This document shows positions 1 through 10,516 of a stretch of 64,000 nucleotides of DNA, piece by piece. The DNA comes from Rotaria sordida. Lineage: Eukaryota; Rotifera; Eurotatoria; Philodinida; Philodinidae. Made by a program: the position numbers and the translations under genes. The notes beneath the pieces were generated by a model. That model searched no databases, was not told the DNA's origin, and was given only the letters and a program-made list of their open reading frames with translations. Position 1 is the stretch's first letter; the number at the start of each line of letters is the position of its first letter. Location of the stretch: the NCBI GenBank assembly GCA_905250125.1, contig CAJNOL010000060.1, positions 1 to 64,000 of the forward strand. The letters are read 5' to 3'.

Positions 1-185
1 ATATTTAGTACTTTAAGAAAATAAAGCTTTATCATTAATGATAGAAAATTTTTTATTAAAGAATGTTTTCCTGAAAATTAGTTCTAGGTTGTGATCGATA
101 AATTTAAATTTTAATATTCCGTTTTTCATTTGTTTTGTAATATCGAATGTGAGTATTTTCTTATATTTTAGGCACACTTTTTCAG

Positions 186-3100
186 ACTGAAACATGGGAT
201 CTATGTTTGAGACGATGTATGTTTATTAATAATCAATCTTTTGTTGTTTTTTTTAATATGATTCAATTTATATTTTTAGGGCTAAAATTAGGAAAAGATT
301 TTTATGATGCACGAAAAGATAAATTTAATATATCAAAAGTACCTGATATATATGATTCAATAAAATATGAGTTACTTCATAATAAAGATGTTCTTCAATT
401 TCTATATGCTGAAGATTTATATGTATGTTCAAAAGCATTAGCTGATATTGTTGTACCTCAAGTAAGAGATATTCAATATTTAAAACTTCCATGTTTTATA
501 AATAAATATATTTCAGGAATATGGTGTGACAATTGAAGAAAAACTAAGCATAGCTCGTGGCATTATTACACCATTACTTCGAAAAATTCGAGCTGGTAAG
601 TACAAATCTTCAAATTATTCTTAAATTTTTGTCAAAAGAATTCATATTCATGATAGATAGACAATCGAAACAAATCTTTGATGTTAAAAAATTCTTTTTC
701 TATTTATAGATCTTCAATGTAATTTAACCGGTGTTATTACTCATGATGAACATGTGAATAAATTAGATCCAATGTAAGAAATTAAGTTTAACTAATTGAA
801 AAACTAGTAAATCAAATATATAACTAAATAATAATTTAAAAAAAAAAAGAAACTCCATTAAAATTATCATATCATAGATATTTGAATCAAGCCTATTCAG
901 ATCTAATCAGGTATTATTTAGTCAATATCACATTCTTTTCCTTAGCACTTTAGATTTTTATTCTTCTTTTTATCATGAACCATGAAAAATGAATGTATTC
1001 GTATTTAAAGACAAAAAAATATAAATCCTAAAGAAATTTATATTATCGATCGCATGAAAATGTGTGCAGTACAATATTTGATATATATTTATTTTATTTT
1101 TCTATTATTAAATAAATTTATAAAAGTTTGTTTTGTTTTTACTTATTATAGTTATTCAAGTGGTATTCAAACTCCTGGTCGGCATGTTCGTACACGATTA
1201 TATTTTACTAGTGAATCACATGTTCATTCACTTCTTACAGTTATTCGTTATGGTGGTTTATTAGATGTAAAGAATATTTTATTTTATATATATTTTAATA
1301 ATAAATTATTTATATCTTATTTTTAGGTATCAAATGATGAACAATGGAAACGTTCAATGGAACATTTAGATACTGTTTCAGAATTAAATTATTTAACACA
1401 AATTGTTATTATGTTATATGAAGATTCAAGTGAAGAAGAAGATTCTGAAAGACGTTTTCATGTTGAATTACATTTTTCACCTGGAGCTTATGGATGTTTT
1501 GATGTATTACCAGAAGTAAATTAATTTTAAATAACATTAATTATTTGATTGAAAAAAAATCTTTTCTTTAGATCGATTCAGTTTCTCCAAATATTAATTC
1601 TATTCGTACTGTTTTACCTAAAAGTAATCGACAAGCAGCTCATAGTCCACCTAGACATCGAATTGAAATGTTAAGATCGGTTTCACCACCAACAACAGTA
1701 GAATCAAGTATGTCATCATCATTAACACAACATCCATTAAACACAACAATAACATCATTAGCAGCAGACCAACTAGTTCCAGAATCGCCTTTAATTACTG
1801 ATGATAATACTAAAAAATCAATACAATCAGAAAAATTACGTCAAAAAGTTGTTAAACAACGATCATTTTCGTCAAAAACAATTTATCGCAGTAATAGTGC
1901 AATGATACCAAGTCGATCACCAGAACAAACTAATTCTGCTCAACTTAATTCCAATACAACTCAAGGTATGTTTTATCGATATTTTTCTTTCTTTAATCGA
2001 TAGCAAAATTAACATGATATTTTCTTTTATAGGTTCTAATAATTCTAATAACAAATCTGTTTCAAAACCTAGATCTTTTGAAGATGATGAATCAGATTTA
2101 GAGCGTAAGTTTATCTAATTATATTACTTTATTTCTATTATTATATGGTATATGTATTTTTATTATCTTCAAAAAGGAAAAATTTTCTATCGTCGTCTCT
2201 TAGGTGGGAGACAATTGAGATAGTCATGTATTTGACTGCTCATTTTTTACCTCTTCTAGTGTTTTCTAGAGCATAACATATTTGCTAATTATGGGTTTGT
2301 TGCTTAATATTTATTGTTCTAGACATAACATCACATTAGACAGAATCACTTGCTTCATTCTCTATGAAACTTTACTGAAAATCAAGTCTAATATCTGGTT
2401 TTCATTCAACAAGAGTACGATCGATTTTGTTACCTAGTCCGAATATTTTGCGTCGAAATTCGGCTGCAATATTAGTACACATTCATGAGAGTATAGAGAT
2501 TAAGGGTACCCTCCCCCCCCCTCTTTTTGACACTTTCTGGTTCTCGAAGACGGTACAACCGATCAAGCTCAAATTTTCAGCACAGATAGAGCACTAAAAA
2601 TAACGAGATACATGTTCGAGGAAAAAAAATTGGATTAAGTTTATGTGGGGTTTTCTAGAAAACTTCCGTTTTCCAGAGGTCTTCATCCTGACACATTACG
2701 ACCCCCCTTTAACTTTGTCTGATCGAGCTGAAATTTTTACCACTAATACTTAAGAGTATTCTCCAGAGGTAAAATCGAGCGTTTTCATTTTTGACATTCC
2801 TATCAGGAGTTATAGGGGTCTGAAAGTCAAGATCCAAGTGTCGGTTCGAGATCTTGACGTATTTCTCTTATAAAAAAAAAAGAAAGTGAGATTTTTGAAA
2901 AAGCTTAAATTTACCTCTGAGGAACAGTCTCGAGTATCTATAAAAAAAATTCCAGCTCGATCGGACAAATTTTGAGGGGGGTCGTAATGTGTCAGGATGA
3001 AGACCTCTGGAAAACTGGAGTTTTATAGAAAACCCCACATAAACTTAATCCAATTTTTTTTTCCTCGAACATGTATCTCGTTATTTTAGTGCTCTATCTG

Positions 3101-5055
3101 TGCTGAAAGTTTGAGCTTGATCGGTTGTACCGTCTTCGAGAACCAGAAAGTGTCAAAAAAGAGGGGGGTACCCTTAAGTTGTGTTATTCACCTAGTTTTT
3201 ATACTGATATTATTGTACATATATATCTATGCGTTTGACAACTCATGCTCACACATATATATATATTTATATTAATCACTTAAATTAATGATTATTTTGT
3301 GCTCATATATGGAAACATTGCTTATTATCTTTACTATACACATTTTATTGATTATAATATAAAATATATTGTATTCAATATAGTATTATTTTTTTTTTTA
3401 TTAACATTTTAGAATCAACATTATCCCATAATTATTACAATACAATTCATGGTGCTTCAGCTAACAAATATAGTTGTATGTTATTTTTTGTTTGCTTATA
3501 TAAAATTCCATATATTTGTTGATGTTGCTCTAGCTAATTATGTTCCAGTAACAAGTATTTTTAGTACAAAAGTAATTACTGGTGCAATATCGACACCCGA
3601 TCTTAATAGATTACTTGAACGTAAACGAACTGGATGTATGTATACTATGAATTTACTGATGGATGTTTTGTAAATAGATTATTTTGAATGCAGAAAGATC
3701 TCAAGAAATATTTCAGTAATATAATGAATTTGAAATCTTATTAGAATCTATGAGTATAATTAATAACAAAGAAAACAAAAAATGAGATGTGTGTCATAAA
3801 TTTATGAGAAAGACGAAAAAGGAAATACATGTCGAATAAAGATTGATGATTTTAGTCTCTATGATTGTTTATTTTCATTAGACTTGTATAGCAACCGATA
3901 ATAAAAGATTTAAATATCAATGAGTTTCGAAAAGACATTACAAATGTAAGTTATTAATATATCTTCATGATAATTTTCATACTCAGTCCTTGAACAATAT
4001 TCTTTTTTGTTTTTAAACTTTTATTCTTGATAAGAAATTTATGTTATCTTCTTCTTACTTATCAGGAATTATTTCTGATGTAATATGATAATTACTTGAA
4101 TCTCGGATGATGCCGATTAACAAAATTTTCTTGTATCATGATTATATTTAATCAGATTTTACGTTACATGTCGATCGAACAATGTTTAAGAAAAAAGTAA
4201 TTTCTGACAGTCATTGAAATATCTTATTGATGAATGTTAACATCAGAGATGTGCAAGGTTACCCGAACCTACCTCCTTCCAACGTAGAGTATCGGTTAGA
4301 AAATTTTTCTCAGTTAAGATACAAAAAAAACCTTATCCTGTGCATCTCTAGTTAACACTTCTACTTCATTGTTCGATATTCAATGATGTTTTCGTCATAT
4401 TAAATATCACTCAGTATCGAATAAAGCTTGTCCGGATCCAGGAATTTTTACATTCGATGTTCTTTAGTAACGGATGTTATGTCATAAAAAAAAACAAGAA
4501 ATACATACTCTCTAACATGAATATGAAAGTTTAACTTCATCAGTAGTTTAGTACTCACACTATTCATATTTAATTAATTATTCATAGAAAAAAAAATGCC
4601 ATTAAATTTTGATGTAAATTCAAAATGAAACTATTTATTTTAGTGATATGTTCAGAAACTGCTGTTGTTGCTCCATTAGAAACATTAAATACAAATTTAA
4701 ATTATAAAATTCTCGATGATTTTATTGGTAAAATTACTGATTCAACAACAAAATATTTGATACCTAATTCACTTAATAATGATAATAACACAATTAAAAA
4801 TGTACATAACAATAAATCTAGTTCATCACCAAAGCATATTCCATATGGTTAGTTATCTATTTTTAATACGTCATCTAATGATTTTTATTTATATTTTTAG
4901 TATCAACAAATCGATTTAGTGTTCAATCTGTTGATAATAATAATAATACATCTGGAAATGATAAAAAATTACGTGTTAACTTTGATAAAATGACACACCA
5001 TTCAATAAATACAATAACAGAACTTCCTGAAAAAACATTAGATGAAGAACGATAA
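186..5055 (+). CDS. PPIP5K: Inositol hexakisphosphate/diphosphoinositol-pentakisphosphate kinase (PPIP5K/VIP1), 3' part
   Basis: C-terminal part of the bifunctional enzyme that makes and breaks inositol pyrophosphates; the 5' exons (ATP-grasp kinase and the first part of the phosphatase-like domain with its RHxxR motif) lie before the window. Thirteen exons: 186-216, 280-461, 517-595, 710-773, 878-910, 1152-1266, 1327-1515, 1572-1965, 2033-2104, 3413-3475, 3534-3620, 4644-4847, 4901-5055; total 1668 nt, in frame throughout, 555 residues. Recognised from family-typical segments: [61 protein letters not shown] (the histidine-phosphatase signature region) and a late PLETL motif found near the family C-terminus. 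A serine/threonine-rich, presumably disordered insert is coded at 1600-2100. The acceptor of exon 12 could instead lie 12 bases downstream without changing frame. A 1.3 kb intron (2105-3412) carries a long foldback element. Confidence 0.9.
2500..3177. repeat. Long foldback (inverted-repeat) element in a PPIP5K intron
   Basis: The two halves are near reverse complements: arms of roughly 300 bp meet near 2840. The ends read taagggtaccctccccc and its complement ending accctta. The arms share, in opposite orientation, a stretch covering acattacgaccccc, tccagaggtcttcatcctga and cgaagacggtacaa. No open reading frame of note lies inside. It resembles a non-autonomous foldback/MITE-type transposon. 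No clear target-site duplication was seen. Confidence 0.85.
4235..4356. repeat. Short terminal-inverted-repeat element (AGAGATG ends)
   Basis: Left end gttaacatcagagatgtgc is mirrored by the right end tgcatctctagttaac, enclosing about 100 bp inside a PPIP5K intron. Similar AGAGRTGCA-type termini bound the element at 17486-17682, suggesting a small MITE family. Confidence 0.5.
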
Positions 5056-6220
5056 AACTTCGCCACATATCGAGTATGGCAAAAATTTTACGACATTTTT
5101 TGTTTTGCATATAACTCTCTTAAATGTTGATCGTTTTTTTTTTTCAAAAGATGCGCTATTCAATGTTCTACTCGGATCATAAGACTAGATTTTTATAACT
5201 ATTTTAATAGACTACTAATACTGAACATGTGTATCATCATGTTATTTCCCACAATAAAAACTCAGAAAAGATCATTTTTAATCAAATCAATATTAGATAA
5301 AATGGACTGTCTCAGACACTATAAAAAATCTATACCTTCTACGAGCTCAGTACTCATTTCTCCTCAATGTATTTTTCTCATATTCGATTGAAGTCAAGTT
5401 CTTATTGTAATTATTATTTTGTTAATCTTAATTTTTTGTTTTGTTATTTTTTTCAATAGTCAAGAAAGTTTAATCAAGAAATTTGTACACTGATCTCACT
5501 GTTTTGAGACGATATATATTTGAGGGCAAAATAGTGAAAAATGTTTTAATTTAGAACACAGTATCTAGATAAATTGACATAGATGTTTATTTTCATTTGT
5601 ATTTGAGATGTAGATGAGTAATAATCCTATGCATTGTAGGTCATACTAAGTCTACAATTGATTCCAAATATTTACACCCAAAAAAAGATCTGAGTAGAAT
5701 ATCCAATGATGTATCTTTTGAAAAAAAGAACGAGCAAAATTTAACAAAATTACTTACAAAACAAGAGATGTTGTAAAACTTTTGCTACACTCAGTATATA
5801 CATGAACATTATTTATTTTGCATTGATCTTCAAACTATAGTTTTGATTACAATCTCTTTTATTGATTATTTCCTTATTTTATTGGTGATATTGTCATATT
5901 TATTCATTTTCTTTTTATATTTTGCATATATTGACTAGACAATATATATATATATATATTTTTTCTATTTAATAAATAGAACAAGACAAAAAAAAAAACG
6001 TATTCTGTTTTCATATTTGTAGTCTTACTGTATTTGCACGTCGTTCTCTTTCCTTTTTTTAAAATGAGTAACTATTAAAGTTATTTTTGGTTGCCTGAAT
6101 GTAATACTCTTCGCCGAAAAGCATTTCAGCAAAAGACTCACGAGACGTTTCAGACTGTTAAAAGCCGTTTAATTCTTATAAAGATATTTTCGACGAAGTA
6201 CTTTTCGATGAAGAGCATAT

Positions 6221-6400
6221 AGGTCGAGACGAACGGCTAGAGAACGCGTTCGGAACAAGTAGTTCGGACCGCGTTTTTCGTGCGTTCCGAATGCGTTCGG
6301 TATGACGTTCGGAACGGGTGAACGCTATCGAACGCGGTCCGCACGCGTTTCCATACGTTCTTCCGTTCAGAACGCGTTCTTTAACCGTTCGTCTCGACCT
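6221..6400. repeat. CG-rich foldback element with GAACGCGTTC motifs
   Basis: Begins aggtcgagacgaacgg and ends with the exact complement ccgttcgtctcgacct. The inside is packed with CGAACG/CGTTCG words and the self-complementary GAACGCGTTC, and is far richer in CG than its surroundings. Open frames exist on both strands here, but they are a by-product of the palindrome. Confidence 0.8.
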
Positions 6401-6634
6401 GGATACATACCGATTGCCTCTATACAGAATAATTACTTTTACGGTTTTTACCAACATACTGATGCAGTAGGTTGCCATTTGATATCAGCAATTTGAAATA
6501 AAAAAATACATAGATTATAATCAAAAATCAACAGATGGCATCATTTAATTTTGTCCGATATCAACTTAATGACGAAAGTATACTTTATTGCATATGCACA
6601 CTCAAAGAAACCATGACAAAGTCACAAATGAGTC

Positions 6635-6730
6635 ATATCACCCCGAAAACGTTTTGAACGTTTTGTTGTCAGTGAATAAAATGTTATCTATTGACAACAT
6701 ACCCTTCAAAACCCTTCCGGGGCGATATAT
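6635..6730. repeat. Imperfect hairpin upstream of MESH1
   Basis: Arms of about 40 bp: tatcaccccgaaaacgtttt on the left pairs with the complement of aaaacccttccggggcgata on the right, separated by about 15 bp. It ends about 95 bp before the MESH1 start codon. Confidence 0.6.
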
Positions 6731-6824
6731 ATAGAATAAGAAAAAATAACTTATTCCGTTTACTTTACAATCTTCTTTTGTTTAATGTAATATCAGAAGA
6801 CGATTGAATATTCTTTGAATAGAT

Positions 6825-7881
6825 ATGGAAAAATTTATGCATGCACTTCAATTCGCTGCTTATAAACATCGATTTCAAAAACGAAAAGATCTAGATGGAA
6901 CACCTTATATAAATCATCCAATAGGTGTCGCATATATTTTAAGTAATGAAGCTGGTATTAAAGATTTTGATTTACTTGCTGTAAGTATTTTTAAACAAAG
7001 ACATGTTTCGAAGACATAATTGTATCTTTCAGGCTGCGCTTTTGCATGATACTATTGAAGACACGGAAACAACGTTAGGTGAACTTGAACAAGAATTTGG
7101 ACCTCGTATTGCTGGTATTTATTTATTCTTTTTTCTTGCAGGAATATTTAATGAATAGTCTATAGTAATAAGAATTTGATAATTCGATCAGACAAGATAT
7201 TTTTCATTGGAGAAGTAATATTTAGTTAATATAAGAAATTCCTTTTGAGAACATCATCAATTAATGTAAGAATGTCGTGTGATAAAATAGAAAAAATGAT
7301 ATTTGAAGTATTTTTCTTTCTCATAGATGACTCTTATGTCGTAAGAGGTATCATATCGATGATATTTTCATAGTATAATGCAACTACTATAGTTATTTGC
7401 CAAATATTTCATTTTTTTTTAATTACAAATATCATAGCATTTTTCCAGAAGAAATTGATACTTAATTCGAAAGAGGATACATTCTTCAGTGTAATATTTT
7501 TTAACCAATTTTCTATTAGATAGGTACTTTTTTTTTAATTTACTATAAATTGTATTTATTACATATAATTGAACTCTATATATAATAGGTATCGTAGCTG
7601 AATTAACAGATGACAAAAATTTACCAAAAGCTGAACGTAAACGTTTACAAATTGTTAATGCTGGTCAATTAACTTCGGATGCTATTGTTGTTCGTCTTGC
7701 TGATAAAATATATAATTTACGTGATTTAAATCGTAGTACACCTGTTGGTTGGTCCGAAGAACGTGTTGAAGAATATTTTCAATGGTCATCAAAAGTAGCA
7801 CGTCAATTATTTGGACATAATGTTCAATTGGATACGATTTTAAAGGATTTGTTTCTTCAACGAAATATTCGATTTGACTAA
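6825..7881 (+). CDS. HDDC3: MESH1: guanosine-3',5'-bis(diphosphate) 3'-pyrophosphohydrolase (HDDC3)
   Basis: Metazoan SpoT homologue, a manganese-dependent HD-domain hydrolase shown in other animals to act on ppGpp and NADPH. Exons 6825-6980, 7033-7114 and 7589-7881 give 531 nt, 176 residues, close to the usual 179. Visible signatures: GTPYINHPIGVA with the first metal histidine (His31), the LLHDTIEDT motif (His57, Asp58), TDDKNLPKAERKRLQ, and LADKIYNLRDLNR with the last metal ligand Asp118. The end of the protein (EYFQWSSKVAR...LFLQR) also follows the family. The catalytic set is complete, so it should be active. An AATAAA lies at 7906, 25 bases after the stop. It follows PPIP5K on the same strand, 1.8 kb downstream. 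Confidence 0.95.
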
Positions 7882-9801
7882 GAGAATTATTTTTTTTTTG
7901 TTGTCAATAAATTTTATCATATGCTTTACTAGAAATAAAAAAGTTTACTAACCAGGAAAGCAGCTCGAACTGATACCGGTAGTTTGAGCTCATATTGAGC
8001 TGACAAGAAGATCTCAGTAAGACGAGAAAAAGTCTAAAAAGATTCATCTCCATAGACCTTTGAAGCCGAGTTAATATCGATATATATAGATCGAATGACC
8101 TATACAGAATATCCTAAACATTTATCTTTATTTGATATATTTATGTCGATAAGTTGAAAATTACAATTTATGACACTTCATAAATAATCATTCGTTAATC
8201 ACACATTATAAATTGACAAACTATGCATACATAAATATGAAAAGGTTTGTACTTAAAATAAAAAGTTAGATCAATAACAGCTGTATACATATATTTTTAT
8301 ATTTTAAATAATCTAACATTAATTTATCAAGTTTTATATTATATAATATATAATTGAAAATATAAACTTTTTTTCAAAAGAAATGAAAAAATAGTTTTTA
8401 TTACGATTTTATTTTAGTTTATCAGATTAATAGTTCTTTCTCTTTGCATATTACCGTTGTTATAAAGAAGAAGAAGAACGGACCTGAGTTTATTATTAAA
8501 AATAAATAATTTCAGTTTGTCCTTCGTCTTTTGGTTCTTCATATTTTCATCCAGTTCTTCATTTTGTACTATATGAAGTCATGTATTTATTTGTTTTCTT
8601 TTACGAATCCGTAATATTCATATTCTCTTGCTGAGTCAAATGCAGAAAGAAACAAAGACTTTCACTGATTATAGGTGATACAAAACTATGATGAGCAACA
8701 TATATGATAACATAAACAAAATAGGTTAAACCACAAAGTTTTCTTTTTGAATAGTCTTATATGATTTACTTGATTCTTTGTTGTATTCAAATCAATTTCA
8801 GTTAACTGTCTTTAGTAGATATGAAGTTGTTTAGTATCATAAATATTATATCTAGTGGTCACCAGTCGTCAATAGTAGCCATGATAATATTAGTTTAGTC
8901 AAGGACGTGACTATGTGAGATGTGTACCTTTCCCTTGTACTTTTAGCAATTTTTTTTATATTTTCCACCTAACATCGTATCTTTTACATGAAAAAAGAAA
9001 GTTCAACATCCAGCCTCACTTTTAAAAAACTGTATATGCATCTTTGCAGCTTTCAAAAAATTTCATTGTATTTCCGTTTTTCCTCTTAGCGACATATCTG
9101 AGTTTAGTTGTCTTTATAATTGAAAAATTTCGATGAGAAAAGAAACAAATCATTAGTAACTTATTACAGACATTTACTCATTGATATCGATATGTATATA
9201 TTAAAATAGATGTTCTACTTTTTTTTTTCTAAATTTGTTTCCATTGAAAAAAGAAGATCATGAGATTATGTATTTTTTTTTCATTGTCATTATCAGCATC
9301 TCTATTTTTTATGTTTTATTATCTTATCTGTGAATATATGAATGATGAAGGACAGCTCTTCAGTTGACTTAAATACAACCTGAGTGAAAAAGATATAAGA
9401 CAGATATCAGTGAAGCTTGTAAGTAATATTAGCATGTTCAATTCTGATTTATTTTCGTTACATATATAACTATATGTCGTATTTTTTCAATTTATATTTT
9501 CTTTACATAGTGAGTTAATTATTAGATAGGCGATAATGATCTGCTTTTGTATATAAAAAAGATAAGATGGATGATATATCCACTATGTATGTATATGATG
9601 CAATAAAAAAAATTCAATCTGACTAAAATATATCTGCTTATTGTTATTATATATTTTGATATGTATAATGGAAAAAAGATTATTTCCTATTTTCTTTCAC
9701 GGCATAACTTGTATACTTTCAAACTGAAAAAAAAAAGGATCAAACATTTCATTATTCTTCAATCTTAAAAAGTAAAGATATGTAAAGATGTTATTTCTTC
9801 T

Positions 9802-9872
9802 GTCTCTCTCTCTCTCTCTCTTTCTTATTTAATATATGATCTTGAATATGTGTATGTGTATGTGTATGTGTA
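9802..9872. repeat. Microsatellites (CT)n and (TGTGTA)n
   Basis: A dinucleotide CT run is followed within 30 bases by about four copies of a tgtgta hexamer. Confidence 0.9.
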
Positions 9873-10117
9873 GTGCTTATCAAGTTCGTTTGCTTTCTAG
9901 ATAGGCAACGAGAAAAGAAAAAAAGACTTCATGGTTAAAAAACTATTCAAAAAGGAACAAAGAAAGACATAGTATTTCGTTGTCTGTTGTAGCTATATCA
10001 CGAGGAAAAATGCGAAAATTTGCTTCTTCAGCGTACTCCAAGAGTAAGTCAAGGCTATCGTTTGAAACTTTTGAGCTATTTTAAATTTACTATGAGAGGA
10101 TGTCACGAGCATATTCA

Positions 10118-10248
10118 TTGAAGTTCATTATATATAAGTCTGTCCAGCAATAAAACCCAAATACTTCATCATACTTGAAGATTAATGAAGTACGATGAAG
10201 TATTTGAACTTTATTGCTAAGACAGACTCATATAAAATGAACTTCAAC
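10118..10248. repeat. Foldback element, about 60-bp arms
   Basis: Left arm includes ttgaagttcatt and agtctgtccagcaataaa; the right arm carries their complements tttattgctaagacagact and aatgaacttcaa. The centre lies near 10183 (tacttgaagattaatgaagta). The next gene starts about 270 bp further on. Confidence 0.8.
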
Positions 10249-10516
10249 TAATATACTTATAACACACTTTGATAGTAGATTTGAAATATCTAAAAAGTTC
10301 TAGAGAATAGCTTTGAAATATCCTTGGAATACACTAAAATACAGAATTTTGGTTTTTTTCTTTTCTCGAGCTATACGAATAGACTATTGATAGAGAAATA
10401 TTCCATGAATATGTATTTGTAAGGAAAATCTATATTTTCATCTAATCTTTTAAATAGTTTAGTTTCTAGATACTAATATTTGAATTTAATTAAAAAGTAA
10501 ATTGATCAGCATTATC

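Larger units (their letters stand above)
5056..6824. other. Intergenic region between PPIP5K and MESH1
   Basis: No gene seen. AT-rich sequence with an (AT)n run near 5940-5960, then two separate inverted repeats (6221-6400 and 6635-6730) immediately before the MESH1 start. Confidence 0.6.
7882..10516. other. Intergenic region, 2.6 kb
   Basis: No coding region recognised on either strand. Contains simple repeats (CT run at about 9802-9820; tgtgta units at about 9849-9872), poly-T tracts and one foldback at 10118-10248. Probably holds the promoter of the PDZ gene in its last few hundred bases, but no clear TATA element stands out. Confidence 0.6.

Noticed and set aside
6176-6496. Overlapping open frames on both strands (100 and 64 residues) with Arg/Ser-rich products
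   Set aside because: They come from the CG-rich palindrome; the composition is a by-product of repeated gaacg words and there is no homology or splice context.
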